Position numbers and translations under genes: made by a program | The notes under the pieces: model-generated | What the model saw: the letters and a program-made list of their open reading frames with translations, nothing else | Told to the model about the DNA's origin: nothing | Database searches by the model: none | From: Arthrobacter sp. B6 | GTDB lineage: Bacteria; Actinomycetota; Actinomycetes; Actinomycetales; Micrococcaceae | Length of the DNA stretch: 64,000 bases | Assembly (NCBI RefSeq): GCF_001663775.1 | Contig: NZ_KV467168.1 | Coordinates: 1,214,095 to 1,278,094, forward strand | Direction of reading: 5' to 3' | Part shown: positions 18,101 through 27,612 of the stretch, piece after piece | How the letters are laid out: every line of letters begins with the position of its first letter | Position numbering within the stretch: position 1 is the first letter of the stretch

Positions 18101-19537
18101 ATGCAATCCAACCTTCGCAGAGGGCTGCTTAGCACCCTCTTCGCCGGCGGGCTCTTAGCCCTCGGCGCCACCGCAGCCAACGCTGCGGATACAACTAGCG
18201 GATCGGACCTCACCGCATCCGCATTGGTCTCAGCGGCGACATCCGCCGACACGACGTCGTTGGGCCTGCTGGGTGGCTCAACGCCGTCTGACACCGCGGA
18301 TGTTGCCGCTGTAGTCGACGTTAATCTCGGACTCGGCAACGTGACAGGTGCCGACACCACCACCGACGTGGCCGCCGCAGCCGACATCAACCTCGGCCTC
18401 GGCAACGGCGTCCTCGGCGGCACCGACACCAACGGAACCACCGCCGACGTCGCAGCAGCAGCCGACATCAACCTCGGCCTCGGCAACGGCGTCCTCGGCG
18501 GCACCGACACCAACGGAACCACCGCCGACGTCGCAGCAGCAGCCGACATCAACCTCGGCCTCGGCAACGCGACAGGCACCGACACCACCGACGTCACAGC
18601 AGCAGCCGACATCAACCTCGGACTCGGCAACGCGACAGGCACCGGAACCACCGCCGACGTCGCAGCAGCAGCCGACATCGCAATCGGCCTCGGCAACGGC
18701 GTCCTCGGTGGCACCGACACCAACGGAACCACCGCCGACGTCGCAGCAGCAGCCGACATCAACCTCGGACTCGGCAACGGCATCCTCGGCGGCACCGACA
18801 CCACCACTGACGTGGCCGCCGCAGCCGACATCGCAATCGGACTCGGCAACGGCATCCTCGGCGGCACCGACACCACCACTGACGTGGCCGCCGCAGCCGA
18901 CATCGCAATCGGCCTCGGCAACGGCGTCCTCGGTGGCACCGACACCAACGGAACCACCGCCGACGTCGCCGCCGCAGTCGACATCAACCTCGGACTCGGG
19001 GACGTGACAGGCACCGACACCGCCACTGACGTGGCCGCCGCAGCCGACATCGCAATCGGCCTCGGCAACGTCATCGGCACCATCGGTGGCCTCGTGAATG
19101 ACGGCACGGTGGGCGTCGGTGGATCCGTCATCATCGACGGCGCCACGGACGGAAGCGTCTCCCCGGGCACGGAAACACCGGGCGCAGAAACACCTGGCAC
19201 TGAGACCCCCGGCACCGAAAACCCGGGTGGCACTGGCGCAGCCGCCGGTACCGACACGCCCGGAACGGGCACGTCGAACACCAACGGAAGCACCGGCACC
19301 ACCTCGGGCACCACCGGCTCAGTCACGACGGGGATCACTGTAGCCCCGGCTGGGACTATTGCCTCAGGCAATGCTGCCGGCTCGGTAACGGCCGCAGCCA
19401 GCACCATGGGCAGCACCACGGGCCAGGGCGGTACCGCCACCCTGGCCAAGACGGGAATTGACGCTTCACTGATCCCCATCGCCCTGCTCCTGCTGGTCGC
19501 AGGCCTGCTGATGCTCCTGCGTCGCAAGACGACCTAG
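18101..19537 (+). CDS. Cell-wall-anchored repeat protein with LAKTG sorting signal
   Basis: 478 aa. It has an N-terminal signal peptide (LLSTLFAGGLLALGATAANA) and eleven repeats of about 22-32 aa with the core DVAAAADINLGLGN or DVAAAADIAIGLGN, between roughly residues 65 and 325. A Pro/Thr-rich wall-spanning stretch (PGTETPGAETPGTETPG) follows. The C-terminus is a sorting signal: LAKTG, a hydrophobic helix and the tail RRKTT. LAxTG is the motif used by class E sortases of high-GC Gram-positives. ATG 18101 with AGGAGA 6 bp upstream fits. The regular repeat suggests a fibre or beta-solenoid surface protein; its function is unknown. The repeats are nearly identical in DNA, so copy number may vary between strains. 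Confidence 0.8.
   Translation: MQSNLRRGLLSTLFAGGLLALGATAANAADTTSGSDLTASALVSAATSADTTSLGLLGGSTPSDTADVAAVVDVNLGLGNVTGADTTTDVAAAADINLGLGNGVLGGTDTNGTTADVAAAADINLGLGNGVLGGTDTNGTTADVAAAADINLGLGNATGTDTTDVTAAADINLGLGNATGTGTTADVAAAADIAIGLGNGVLGGTDTNGTTADVAAAADINLGLGNGILGGTDTTTDVAAAADIAIGLGNGILGGTDTTTDVAAAADIAIGLGNGVLGGTDTNGTTADVAAAVDINLGLGDVTGTDTATDVAAAADIAIGLGNVIGTIGGLVNDGTVGVGGSVIIDGATDGSVSPGTETPGAETPGTETPGTENPGGTGAAAGTDTPGTGTSNTNGSTGTTSGTTGSVTTGITVAPAGTIASGNAAGSVTAAASTMGSTTGQGGTATLAKTGIDASLIPIALLLLVAGLLMLLRRKTT
18300..19073 (+). repeat. Eleven in-frame tandem repeats within the LAKTG surface protein gene
   Basis: Units of about 66-96 bp share blocks such as GCCGACATCAACCTCGGCCT and GGCACCGACACCAACGGAAC. 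Two linker types alternate (with GVLGGTDTNGT, or short with ATGTDTT), so the array looks built by duplication of mixed units. There is no spacer structure of the CRISPR type. Confidence 0.85.
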
Positions 19538-19697
19538 ACAGAAGCTGAATCACCAACGGCAACTGACGGAAGGAGGTGGCGACGGGCCAGATTGCACTTG
19601 TCCTTGTAGCCTGTGGTCCGGGTGCGTAGGCCTCCAAGCCTTCGTATCCGGACCGCCGGCGCGCACAATGACCACTCCAGGAGGCGTTACCGGCCCG

Positions 19698-19703
19698 TAT
19701 AAT
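19698..19703 (+). promoter_or_regulatory. -10 box TATAAT before the Ser/Thr kinase gene
   Basis: A perfect TATAAT lies 41 bp before the kinase start. No clear -35 hexamer is seen at 16-18 bp. It marks the kinase-lipoprotein pair as a transcription unit separate from the wall protein gene. Confidence 0.45.
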
Positions 19704-19744
19704 TTAGGAAGAATAGTGCCGCAACGCACCGGAGGGAACTGGTC

Positions 19745-20953
19745 ATGGTGGCGGATTCGCCTAGCTCCATCAAGAATGAAGTGGTCGGCGGACGGTATCG
19801 GCTGGGAGAAGTGATTGGCCGCGGCGGCATGTCATCGGTGTACTGTGCCAGGGACGAGCATCTTGGCCGGGATGTGGCACTGAAACTCTTTGCGCCGCAG
19901 GCTCCGGACGCCGATGAGCTCAAGCGGCAGGAGGCGGAAATCCAGCTGCTGGCCACCCTCAACCATCCCAGCCTGGTCACACTGTTCGATGCCGGCATCG
20001 ATACCCGCATCCCGGACGAACCGCGGCCTTTCCTGACGATGGAACTCGTGGAGGGCCAGGACCTTCGCAGCCGGATCAGGCACAGCGCAGTTCCACTGGA
20101 CGAGCTCGCCGTCATCGGTGCAGGGATCGCTGACGCGCTGGCCTATGTGCACAGCCTGGGCATCATCCACCGGGACGTCAAGCCGGGCAACATCCTGTTG
20201 GTGCAGATCCGCGCGGGTGAACCGCTGCGGCCCAAGCTGACGGATTTTGGCATCGCCAGGATCGCCGACTCAACACGGCTGACAACCACCGGAACAATGG
20301 TGGGCACTGCCGCGTACCTCAGTCCGGAGCAGGCCATGGGTTCCCCCCTTACGCCCGCCACGGACATCTACTCGCTGGGCCTTGTCCTTCTGGAATGCAT
20401 CAAGCAGACGGTGGAGTACCCGGGCAGCGCGGTCGAATCCGCTGTTGCCAGGCTGCACCGGGCACCCGAAATTCCCGCGGACGTGCCGCCGGAATGGGCC
20501 GACCTCATCCGCTCCATGACCGCCATCGAACCGTTGGAACGCCCTGCCGCGGCAGACGTGGAAGCCGCGCTGCGTCAAGCGTTGGTTTCGCCGGTCTCCG
20601 CTCCGGGTGAGCTCGCTCCGGAAACTACGCGCGTGCTGCCGGCCATGCCTTTCAGGCCCCCGTCAATCACCGCTGAAACCGAGCTGCCCGCCTACGAGGC
20701 CGACCCGGGCAAATTGGACCTTCCCGGCGGTTCCACCCCGGGCAGCAGGGTCCCGGCATTCTCCCGACTCCGCCGTACCGGAAAGCGCATCTGGCTCGTG
20801 GTTGTCCTGGGCCTCCTCGGCGTTGGAGCTATTGCAACTGCACTGACCGTCAGCCTGTCAGCCCAGACGGCGACCGACGTCGTCCCCTACCCCACGGTCA
20901 CCGGCACCTTGGGTGACCACCTCAAGGAACTTCAGGAGAGCGTTGAACCATGA
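19745..20953 (+). CDS. Ser/Thr protein kinase (PknB-type) with a C-terminal membrane helix
   Basis: 402 aa. The kinase domain spans about residues 17-280: Gly loop IGRGGMSSVYCARD, Lys in VALKLF, catalytic loop IIHRDVKPGNILL, DFG in KLTDFGIARI and activation segment GTAAYLSPEQAMG. A Pro-rich juxtamembrane stretch and one transmembrane helix (IWLVVVLGLLGVGAIATAL) follow, leaving only about 40 residues outside with no PASTA repeat. It overlaps the following lipoprotein gene by 4 bp (ATGA), so the lipoprotein is a likely functional partner. Targets are unknown. Confidence 0.9.
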   Translation: MVADSPSSIKNEVVGGRYRLGEVIGRGGMSSVYCARDEHLGRDVALKLFAPQAPDADELKRQEAEIQLLATLNHPSLVTLFDAGIDTRIPDEPRPFLTMELVEGQDLRSRIRHSAVPLDELAVIGAGIADALAYVHSLGIIHRDVKPGNILLVQIRAGEPLRPKLTDFGIARIADSTRLTTTGTMVGTAAYLSPEQAMGSPLTPATDIYSLGLVLLECIKQTVEYPGSAVESAVARLHRAPEIPADVPPEWADLIRSMTAIEPLERPAAADVEAALRQALVSPVSAPGELAPETTRVLPAMPFRPPSITAETELPAYEADPGKLDLPGGSTPGSRVPAFSRLRRTGKRIWLVVVLGLLGVGAIATALTVSLSAQTATDVVPYPTVTGTLGDHLKELQESVEP

Positions 20954-21456
20954 GTTCTGCACAGAACAACGGCCGGCGCTTGGCCACGGTCCGGGGCCTG
21001 GCAGCGGCAGCGGCCCTTCTTCTCACCGGATCTATTGCCGCCTGCGGACCCGCCAACACGGGCCTCCAGCACGACGCCGCCCGGCAACTCCAGCAACGCG
21101 TCCTCGGCGTCTCCCAGGCTGCGGCCGGCAATGACCCCGCCAGCGGACTAGCGGCTTTGGACGGCCTTGAGGCTGACCTGGCCGCCGCCGTCGGAACCGG
21201 GCAGGTCTCCGAGGACCGCAGGCGGAGCATCATGACGGCCGCCGCCGCCGTCCGTGCTGACCTGGCCGCAGCCAAGGCGGTGGCCGACGCCGCGGCAGCG
21301 AAAGCTGCTGCGGAAGCCGCGGCAGCACAGGAGCAGGCTGCGGCAGAAGCCGCTGCTGCTGAGGCCGCCCACGTAGCCCCCGCACCGGTGGCTCCGGCGC
21401 CCGCCGACAACGGCAAAGGAAACGAAGGCAAGGGCAAAGACAAAGACGACGACTGA
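20950..21456 (+). CDS. Small Ala-rich lipoprotein coupled to the kinase
   Basis: 168 aa. The signal peptide ends in a lipobox (TGSIAAC, Cys near residue 33), so it is expected to be tethered to the outer face of the membrane. Residues 90-145 are Ala/Glu/Lys-rich and probably form a long helix or coiled coil (AAAKAAAEAAAAQEQ). The tail is Lys/Asp/Gly-rich (GKGNEGKGKDKDDD). The start codon overlaps the kinase stop. I do not recognise a named family. It could present a signal to the short external tail of the kinase, but that is inference. Confidence 0.75.
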   Translation: MSSAQNNGRRLATVRGLAAAAALLLTGSIAACGPANTGLQHDAARQLQQRVLGVSQAAAGNDPASGLAALDGLEADLAAAVGTGQVSEDRRRSIMTAAAAVRADLAAAKAVADAAAAKAAAEAAAAQEQAAAEAAAAEAAHVAPAPVAPAPADNGKGNEGKGKDKDDD

Positions 21457-21497
21457 AAAGAGGCGGCGCCCCGGTTTCCCGGAGCGCCGTCTCTTTG
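21457..21497. terminator. Hairpin terminator between the lipoprotein gene and icd
   Basis: GAGGCGGCGCCCCGG pairs with CCGGAGCGCCGTCTC (a few mismatches) and is followed by TTTG. On the minus strand the hairpin is followed by CTTTTC. It lies between two convergent genes and probably works in both directions. Confidence 0.7.
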
Positions 21498-21513
21498 TTC
21501 GTCTGGATCGGAA

Positions 21514-23733
21514 CTAGTTCAGGGTCGCAATAACCTTGTTCAGCGTGGCCGACGGACGCATAACAGCCGAGGCCTTGGCCTCGTCCGGACGGTAGTAGCC
21601 TCCGATGTCCACCGGTGAGCCCTGGACCGCAGCCAGTTCGCCCACGATGGTTTCTTCCTTGGACGACAGCTCGTTGGCCACGGAGGAGAACGATGCCGCC
21701 AGTTCGGCGTCATCGGTCTGCTTGGCCAGTTCCTCGGCCCAGTAGCGGGCGAGGAAGTAGTGGCTGCCGCGGTTGTCCAGTTCGCCGGCACGGCGGCTCG
21801 GGGACTTGTTCTCCAGCAGGAACGTCCCGGTGGCCTTGTCCAGCGTGTCAGCCAGGACCTGGGCGCGGGCGTTGTCCGTGGTGCTGGCCAGGTGCTCGAA
21901 GCTGACAGCCAGGGCAAGGAATTCACCCAGGCTGTCCCACCGCAGGTGGTTCTCCTTGAGCAGCTGCTGGACATGCTTGGGGGCGGAACCGCCGGCGCCC
22001 GTCTCGAAGAGTCCGCCGCCGTTCATCAGCGGAACCACGGAGAGCATCTTGGCGCTGGTGCCCAGTTCCAGGATCGGGAACAGGTCCGTGAGGTAGTCGC
22101 GGAGCACGTTGCCTGACACGGAGATGGTGTCCTCGCCCTTGCGGATGCGCTCCAGGGTGAAGGCCGTGGCCTTCACCGGGGACATGATCTCGAGCTCCAG
22201 GCCCTCGGTGTCGTGGTCCTTGAGGTACTCGCGGACTTTGGCGATGAGGTTGCGGTCGTGGGCACGGGTCTCGTCCAGCCAGAACACGGCGGGAGTCTTG
22301 GAAGCGCGGGCGCGCGTGACGGCCAGCTTGACCCAGTCCCGGATCGGGGCATCCTTGGTCTGGCAAGCCCGCCAGATGTCACCGGGGGTAACCTCGTGCT
22401 CGATCAGCACGGCACCGGATGCGTCAACGATCTGCACCGTTCCGGCTTCCTGGATCTCAAACGTCTTGTCGTGGCTGCCGTATTCCTCGGCGGCCTGGGC
22501 CATGAGGCCAACGTTCGGGACGGTGCCCATGGTGGTGGGGTCGAAGGCGCCGTGGGCGCGGCAGTCGTCCACAACAACCTGGTAGATGCCGGCGTAGGAG
22601 CTGTCCGGCAGGACTGCCAGCGTGTCGGCTTCCTTGCCGTCCGGGCCCCACATGTGGCCCGAGCTGCGGATCATGGCGGGCATGGACGCATCCACGATGA
22701 CGTCGCTGGGGACGTTCAGGGTAGTGATGCCCTTGTCGGAGTCCACCATGGCCAGCGCCGGACCCTCTTCGAGGCCCTTCTTGATGAGTGCCTGCACGCC
22801 GTCGCGGACGTCTTCCGGCAGGTCTTCGAGGCTGCTCAGGATGGCGGCGAGTCCGTTGTTGGGGCTGATCCCGGCGGCGGCAAGCTGCTTGCCGTAGGTG
22901 TCGAACAGTTCGGAGAAGTAGGCCTTCACCACGTGTCCGAAGATGATGGGGTCCGAGACCTTCATCATGGTTGCCTTGAGGTGTGCGGAGAAGAGGACGC
23001 CTTCTTCCTTGGCGCGGGCCACCTGTGCGGCGAGGAATTCGTCCAGCGCGGCGGCGCGCATCACCGTGCCGTCAATGACCTCACCGGCCAGGACGGGAAA
23101 GGCCTTCTTCAGGACCTTGACTGAACCGTCTTCGCGGACCAGCTGGATGGCGATGGTGCCTTCAGACTCGATGACCACGGACTTCTCGTTGGAACGGAAG
23201 TCATCTGCGTTCATGGTGGCCACGTTGGTCTTGGAGTCCGCGGACCAGGCACCCATGGAATGCGGGTTCTGGCGGGCGTAGTTCTTGACGGACAGGGGGG
23301 CGCGGCGGTCCGAGTTGCCTTCACGCAGGACCGGGTTCACGGCGGAACCCTTGATCTTGTCGTAGCGGGAACGGATGGCCGTCTCCTCGTCGGAGGAGGG
23401 GTTGTCCGGATAATCCGGCAGGTTGTAGCCCTGGCCCTGGAGCTCGGCGATGGCGGCCTTCAGCTGCGGGATGGAGGCGCTGATGTTGGGGAGCTTGATG
23501 ATGTTGGCTTCCGGCGTCTTTGCCAGTTCACCCAGTTCAGCAAGGGCGTCACCGATCTGCTGTTCCGCGGTGAGGTAGTCACCGAACACGGAGATGATGC
23601 GGCCTGCGAGCGAAATGTCACGGGTCTCCACCTCCACACCTGCGGTCGAAGCGAACGCCTCGATGATCGGCAAGAACGAATAGGTAGCCAGCATCGGCGC
23701 TTCGTCGGTGTGGGTATAGATAATCTTGGACAT
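21514..23733 (-). CDS. icd: NADP-dependent isocitrate dehydrogenase, monomeric type
   Basis: A 739-aa citric acid cycle enzyme that oxidises isocitrate to 2-oxoglutarate with NADP. Its length and sequence ([20 protein letters not shown] at the N-terminus, [40 protein letters not shown]) identify the monomeric IDH-II class of actinobacteria such as Corynebacterium glutamicum. A single gene with its own terminator. ATG at 23733 is preceded by a purine-rich stretch. Confidence 0.97.
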   Translation of the reverse strand: MSKIIYTHTDEAPMLATYSFLPIIEAFASTAGVEVETRDISLAGRIISVFGDYLTAEQQIGDALAELGELAKTPEANIIKLPNISASIPQLKAAIAELQGQGYNLPDYPDNPSSDEETAIRSRYDKIKGSAVNPVLREGNSDRRAPLSVKNYARQNPHSMGAWSADSKTNVATMNADDFRSNEKSVVIESEGTIAIQLVREDGSVKVLKKAFPVLAGEVIDGTVMRAAALDEFLAAQVARAKEEGVLFSAHLKATMMKVSDPIIFGHVVKAYFSELFDTYGKQLAAAGISPNNGLAAILSSLEDLPEDVRDGVQALIKKGLEEGPALAMVDSDKGITTLNVPSDVIVDASMPAMIRSSGHMWGPDGKEADTLAVLPDSSYAGIYQVVVDDCRAHGAFDPTTMGTVPNVGLMAQAAEEYGSHDKTFEIQEAGTVQIVDASGAVLIEHEVTPGDIWRACQTKDAPIRDWVKLAVTRARASKTPAVFWLDETRAHDRNLIAKVREYLKDHDTEGLELEIMSPVKATAFTLERIRKGEDTISVSGNVLRDYLTDLFPILELGTSAKMLSVVPLMNGGGLFETGAGGSAPKHVQQLLKENHLRWDSLGEFLALAVSFEHLASTTDNARAQVLADTLDKATGTFLLENKSPSRRAGELDNRGSHYFLARYWAEELAKQTDDAELAASFSSVANELSSKEETIVGELAAVQGSPVDIGGYYRPDEAKASAVMRPSATLNKVIATLN

Positions 23734-23959
23734 GCGCGGGCGTCTCCCTGGAGGTCGGCTGATTTTTGAAAATCCGGTCTATTTCACCATGGTTAACTTA
23801 CCCGAGGACGGGGTTTTGAACCCTACCCGCAGCCATAGGCGCCGCTCCGTTACTGCCGGATTACAGCGTTGGAAAACGTACGACGGCGGCGCGCACCACG
23901 GGCGGAAGGCCGCCGTCGGGGTGTGCTTTAGGGAGTAGCCCGCCAGGGCACCCGCTCAG

Positions 23960-24184
23960 TCAGCGGCGCCTGTGGGGAACATCACTGGGCCAGACCTGCA
24001 CATACTTGGGTTCGCGGCGGCGCAACTCCTCCGTTGCCGTGAAGGTGTGTACCGGGTCGACGTCGCGCAACTGGAAGGCGTCGGCCTGCGCTGCCAGGTC
24101 CGCGGCGCCCTCCTGCGACTCGGCAGATGTGAAGTGACGGCCGTCGGCGGCGGACTTTTTGCCGGACTTGCGGAAGCGAAACAT
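23960..24184 (-). CDS. Small hypothetical protein (74 aa)
   Basis: A short charged protein, MFRFRKSGKKSAADG at the start and YVQVWPSDVPHRR at the end, with no membrane helix. The codon pattern (GC-rich third positions) fits a real gene. The ribosome site is weak (GGGGCCCTC). Family not recognised. It is divergent from the secreted protease and downstream of nothing obvious. Confidence 0.45.
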   Translation of the reverse strand: MFRFRKSGKKSAADGRHFTSAESQEGAADLAAQADAFQLRDVDPVHTFTATEELRRREPKYVQVWPSDVPHRRR

Positions 24185-24460
24185 GAGGGCCCCAATCTCG
24201 TACGTGTCCGGAGCCCAGTCGGACAGCCATTGCTGTGCCTCAAAGTTACTCCACCATCCGGAGCCGCCGCCAGAAAAAACCCGTGGCTTCAGGGCTTTCT
24301 GCGGGATTTTTGTGGCCCCGCTGCGGCTTTCACCCGGGGCCGGGCGGACCCTACATGAGGCGTCACTACTATTTACAAACTTGTCATATCCGGATAAATT
24401 CGGTAGGTCACTCGGCGGGCTTGACTGGAGCCCTCCCCCACCCGTTTAGACAGGACAACC

Positions 24461-25426
24461 ATGACACGCACGAGGTCTCTGGCTACCAGCTTTCTGAGCC
24501 TTTCCGCCGCCGCTTTGCTGGCGTTGACCGCGGCCGGCGGCGCAACTGCCGCACCCGCCGTCTCCGGCGACAAAAAAGAGCCCTCCGTCACCAGCGCCAC
24601 CGTGGACAGCACGGGAGCCGCAGAGTACTGGACCGAAGACCGTATGCGCAGCGCCATCCCCGGTGATGTCCTGGCAGGCAAGGCACTGGAGCGCGGCAAC
24701 ACCTCCAGCGCTGCGACCGTGGAAAAGGGCCAGAACACGAAGGTCCAGGGCGGCAAGGGCAAGACCACCATTGCCGTCAGTGAAAATCCCGTGGACCACA
24801 TCGGGAAAGTCTTCTTCACCCTCGACGGGAGCAACTATGTCTGCTCCGGCAATGCGGTGGCGTCAGCCAACAGGAGCACCGTGGCCACGGCCGGCCACTG
24901 CCTCAACGAAGGCCCCGGCGCTTTTGCCACCAACTTCATCTTTGTGCCTGCCTACCTCAACGGTGCGGCCCCCTACGGGAAGTGGACTGCCAGGGCCTAC
25001 CACGCGCCCAGTGCCTGGAGCAGCAAAGGCGACATGCAGTACGACACCGGCTTCGCTGTTATGAACACCCTCGACGGCAAGTACCTGACCGATGTTGTTG
25101 CCGAATCCGGAGTGGAGTTCAACGCGGCCCGTGGCCTGACCTACAAGGCCTACGGCTATCCGGCTTCGTCACCGTTCAACGGTGAGAGCCTCAAGAGCTG
25201 CTACGGCCCGGCATCCAATGACCCCAACAACCCGCAGTTCCTGACGCAGGGCATCAGCTGCGACATGACCGGTGGATCCTCGGGCGGTCCTTGGTTCATC
25301 GGAAGCAACGCTGCGGGTCTCCAGAACTCCGTCAACAGCTACGGGTACAACCGGTCCCCCGTGATGTACGGCCCGTACTGGGGAACCGTCATCCAGGAGA
25401 CCTATGCCAGTGCAGCCGCGTCCTAA
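24461..25426 (+). CDS. Secreted trypsin-like serine protease
   Basis: 321 aa. A signal peptide (SLSAAALLALTAAGGATA) and a propeptide region with EYWTEDRMRSAIP (near residue 50) precede a chymotrypsin-fold domain. The catalytic triad is visible: His in VATAGHCLNEG, Asp in DMQYDTGFAVMN and Ser in CDMTGGSSGGPWF. Two Cys pairs are likely (NYVCSGNA/HCLN and SCYGPA/ISCDM). A motif like YWTxxRM is common in the N-terminal part of such secreted peptidases. A small ORF with a similar motif overlaps its 3' end. The 277-bp upstream interval is the divergent promoter region. Confidence 0.88.
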   Translation: MTRTRSLATSFLSLSAAALLALTAAGGATAAPAVSGDKKEPSVTSATVDSTGAAEYWTEDRMRSAIPGDVLAGKALERGNTSSAATVEKGQNTKVQGGKGKTTIAVSENPVDHIGKVFFTLDGSNYVCSGNAVASANRSTVATAGHCLNEGPGAFATNFIFVPAYLNGAAPYGKWTARAYHAPSAWSSKGDMQYDTGFAVMNTLDGKYLTDVVAESGVEFNAARGLTYKAYGYPASSPFNGESLKSCYGPASNDPNNPQFLTQGISCDMTGGSSGGPWFIGSNAAGLQNSVNSYGYNRSPVMYGPYWGTVIQETYASAAAS

Positions 25427-25607
25427 GGAATCCCCGCCAGGAGAGGAGACCGTCAGCCACAGCGAACCGGGCCAGTCGCACGAGGGGATCCTCGCGTACT
25501 GGACGGACGAGCGGCTGGCGGAAGCCAGGCCCCGGGAGCTTCGGCTTCCGGAGGAGGGGTCCGCGCCTCAAGCAGCGGGGCGCGGATCCTCAACAACTGA
25601 GCCCTGA
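25404..25607 (+). CDS. Small ORF overlapping the protease gene, repeats the YWT-x-ER motif
   Basis: 67 aa in another frame, overlapping the last 23 bp of the protease gene. Its ATG is preceded by CAGGAGACCT, a good ribosome site inside the protease coding sequence, suggesting translational coupling. Residues 30-45 read ILAYWTDERLAEARP, very like EYWTEDRMRSAIP in the protease propeptide region. No signal peptide. The function is unknown; the shared motif and coupling hint that it acts on or with the protease. Confidence 0.55.
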   Translation: MPVQPRPKESPPGEETVSHSEPGQSHEGILAYWTDERLAEARPRELRLPEEGSAPQAAGRGSSTTEP

Positions 25608-25624
25608 CAGCCACTTTAAAGCCC

Positions 25625-25662
25625 GACGGCGTCCGTCCCCTTTTCCGGGAACGGACGCCGTC
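25625..25662. terminator. Hairpin terminator with 12-bp perfect stem
   Basis: GACGGCGTCCGT pairs perfectly with ACGGACGCCGTC around a 14-base loop. It lies after the protease/small ORF and beyond the purH stop, so it may serve both strands. Confidence 0.75.
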
Positions 25663-25738
25663 GACGTTTAATTCCTTCATCGATTGCTCCCTACGCGCCG
25701 TTTTCAGGGATGAAAAGGGCGCAGGGCCCACGCCGGCA

Positions 25739-25780
25739 GGGTTCCCTGGCCGAGCCTGCGAGGCGAGGGTGCCGGTGGGG
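25739..25780. repeat. 42-bp repeat family 2, copy 1
   Basis: GGGTTCCCTGGCCGAGCCTG followed by CGAGGCGAGGGTGCCGGTGG and GG. A second copy at 37837-37878 matches at 37 of 42 positions. This copy is intergenic, 20 bp from the purH stop. Its outer arms no longer pair as well as those of copy 2. Confidence 0.75.
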
Positions 25781-25800
25781 ATCAACCGATGAAGCGCTGC

Positions 25801-27471
25801 TTAGTGGAAGAAGTGGCGGGCACCCGTGAAGTACATGGTGACGCCGGCCGCGTTGGCTGCCGCGACGACTTCCTCATCCCGGACGGAGCCGCCCGGCTGG
25901 ACCACGGCGCGGACGCCGGCGTCGACCAGGATCTGCAGGCCGTCGGCGAACGGGAAGAACGCGTCCGACGCGGCCACGGCACCGCGTGCCCGCTCAGGTG
26001 CGCCGCTCGCGTCGGCATTCGAGGCACCGCCCGCACCTTCGACGTCGGACTCCACCTTTACGCCCAGCGTGTTGGCCCGCTCCACGGCCAGGCGGCAGGA
26101 GTCGAGGCGGTTGACCTGGCCCATCCCGATGCCAACGGCCGCGCCGTCGGCGGCTATGAGAATGGCGTTGGACTTGGCTGCACGGCAGGCGGTCCAGGCA
26201 AAGGCGAGATCCGCAAGCGTCTTCTCGTCGGCAGCGTCACCCGCGGCGAGTGTCCAGTTGGCGGGGTTGTCGCCGTCGGCGTCAACCTTGTCGGAAATCT
26301 GCACCAAAACGCCGCCGGAAACCTGGCGCATTTCCGCCGGGTAGCGGTCGTAGCCTTCGGGCAGGGCAAGGAGGCGGATGTTTTTCTTCTGGGAGAGGAT
26401 CTCCACTGCTTCCGGTTCGAAGCCCGGGGCGATGACCACTTCGGTGAAGATGTCCTTGACGGTGTTCGCCATGCCGGCGGTGACCGTGCGGTTGGCTGCG
26501 ATGACGCCACCGAAGGCCGAGACGGGGTCGCAGGCGTGGGCCTTGGCGTGCGCGTCGGCGATGGGGTCTTCGGCATCTGCTGCACCGACGGCCACCCCGC
26601 ACGGGTTGGCGTGCTTGATGATGGCGACGGCAGGCTCGGCGAAGTCGAAGGCGGCGCGGAGGGCGGCGTCGGCGTCGACGAAGTTGTTGTAGCTCATGGC
26701 CTTGCCGTGCAGCTGGTCAGCCTGGGCGATTCCGGCCGGGGCTGCCTTGTCCACGTACAGCGCGGCCTGCTGGTGGGGGTTTTCGCCGTAGCGGAGGACC
26801 TCGGAGCGCTCCAGTGCCACGCCCGCGTAGGCAGGCCAGTCGATGACGCCGTCGCCGTCTTCATCCAGGAACTGGCTGGCGGTCCAGGTGGCCACTGCGT
26901 TGTCGTAGGTGGCCGTGTGGGCGAACGCCTTGGCCGCGAGCCGGCGTCGGGTCTTCAGGTCAAAGCCGCCTTCAGCTGCGGCGGTGACCACCTCGCCGTA
27001 GAAGCCGGGATCAACGACGATGGCGACGGCGGCGTGGTTCTTCGCTGCCGACCTCACCATGGCGGGACCGCCGATGTCGATCTGCTCCACGACGTCGTCC
27101 TGTGCAGCGCCGGACTTGACCGTCTCCACGAACGGGTAGAGGTTCACCACCACCAGGTCGAAGGTTTCGATCTCCATGCCGGCGAGGGTATCCATGTGTG
27201 CCGGGACGCGGCGGTCGGCCAGGATTCCGCCGTGCACGCGCGGGTGAAGGGTCTTCACACGGCCGTCCAGCATTTCCGGTGAGCCGGTGACTTCCTCGAC
27301 TTCCTGGACCGGGATGCCGGCCTCGGCGATCTTCCTGGCCGTGGAGCCGGTGGATACGATCTTCACTCCCGCTGCATGCAGGCCCTTGGCGAGCTCCTCC
27401 AGACCGGTCTTGTCGTAAACCGAGATGAGGGCCCGGCGGATGGGAACACGGTCAAGCTGCGTGAAGCTCAC
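25801..27471 (-). CDS. purH: Bifunctional AICAR transformylase/IMP cyclohydrolase PurH
   Basis: A 556-aa enzyme of the last two steps of IMP synthesis. The N-terminal IMP cyclohydrolase (MGS-like) domain has [20 protein letters not shown] and [16 protein letters not shown]; the C-terminal AICAR formyltransferase domain has [12 protein letters not shown] and [11 protein letters not shown]. Length is about 25 aa longer than the Escherichia coli enzyme because of an insert near [19 protein letters not shown] in the C-terminal half. It is on the same strand as purN (30105), its usual neighbour, but here 2.6 kb with two unrelated genes lies between them. Confidence 0.97.
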   Translation of the reverse strand: MSFTQLDRVPIRRALISVYDKTGLEELAKGLHAAGVKIVSTGSTARKIAEAGIPVQEVEEVTGSPEMLDGRVKTLHPRVHGGILADRRVPAHMDTLAGMEIETFDLVVVNLYPFVETVKSGAAQDDVVEQIDIGGPAMVRSAAKNHAAVAIVVDPGFYGEVVTAAAEGGFDLKTRRRLAAKAFAHTATYDNAVATWTASQFLDEDGDGVIDWPAYAGVALERSEVLRYGENPHQQAALYVDKAAPAGIAQADQLHGKAMSYNNFVDADAALRAAFDFAEPAVAIIKHANPCGVAVGAADAEDPIADAHAKAHACDPVSAFGGVIAANRTVTAGMANTVKDIFTEVVIAPGFEPEAVEILSQKKNIRLLALPEGYDRYPAEMRQVSGGVLVQISDKVDADGDNPANWTLAAGDAADEKTLADLAFAWTACRAAKSNAILIAADGAAVGIGMGQVNRLDSCRLAVERANTLGVKVESDVEGAGGASNADASGAPERARGAVAASDAFFPFADGLQILVDAGVRAVVQPGGSVRDEEVVAAANAAGVTMYFTGARHFFH

Positions 27472-27612
27472 AAAAGTCTCCGTCTTATCTCGCGGAACAG
27501 TGCCGCGGTTGGTGGGGATAGGGCCAGTTTATCGCGTTGCGGAGGCTGCCCCGTTTGGCTGCTGGAGTGTGAAGGTCTGTGGGCACGGTTAGAGTTTTCC
27601 CAGGAGGCTGAG

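Noticed and set aside
18300..19073. Regular repeats resembling a CRISPR array
   Set aside because: The repeats are in frame with a signal peptide and a wall-sorting signal, unit lengths vary and the linkers are themselves repeated; no cas genes are nearby.
18079..19527. Long open frame on the minus strand opposite the repeat protein
   Set aside because: It is a shadow produced by the repetitive GC-rich codons; no start signal, and the plus-strand product has clear signal and sorting sequences.
25801..27282. Long plus-strand open frame opposite purH
   Set aside because: Gly/Val/Asp-rich shadow of a certain gene; no start signal.
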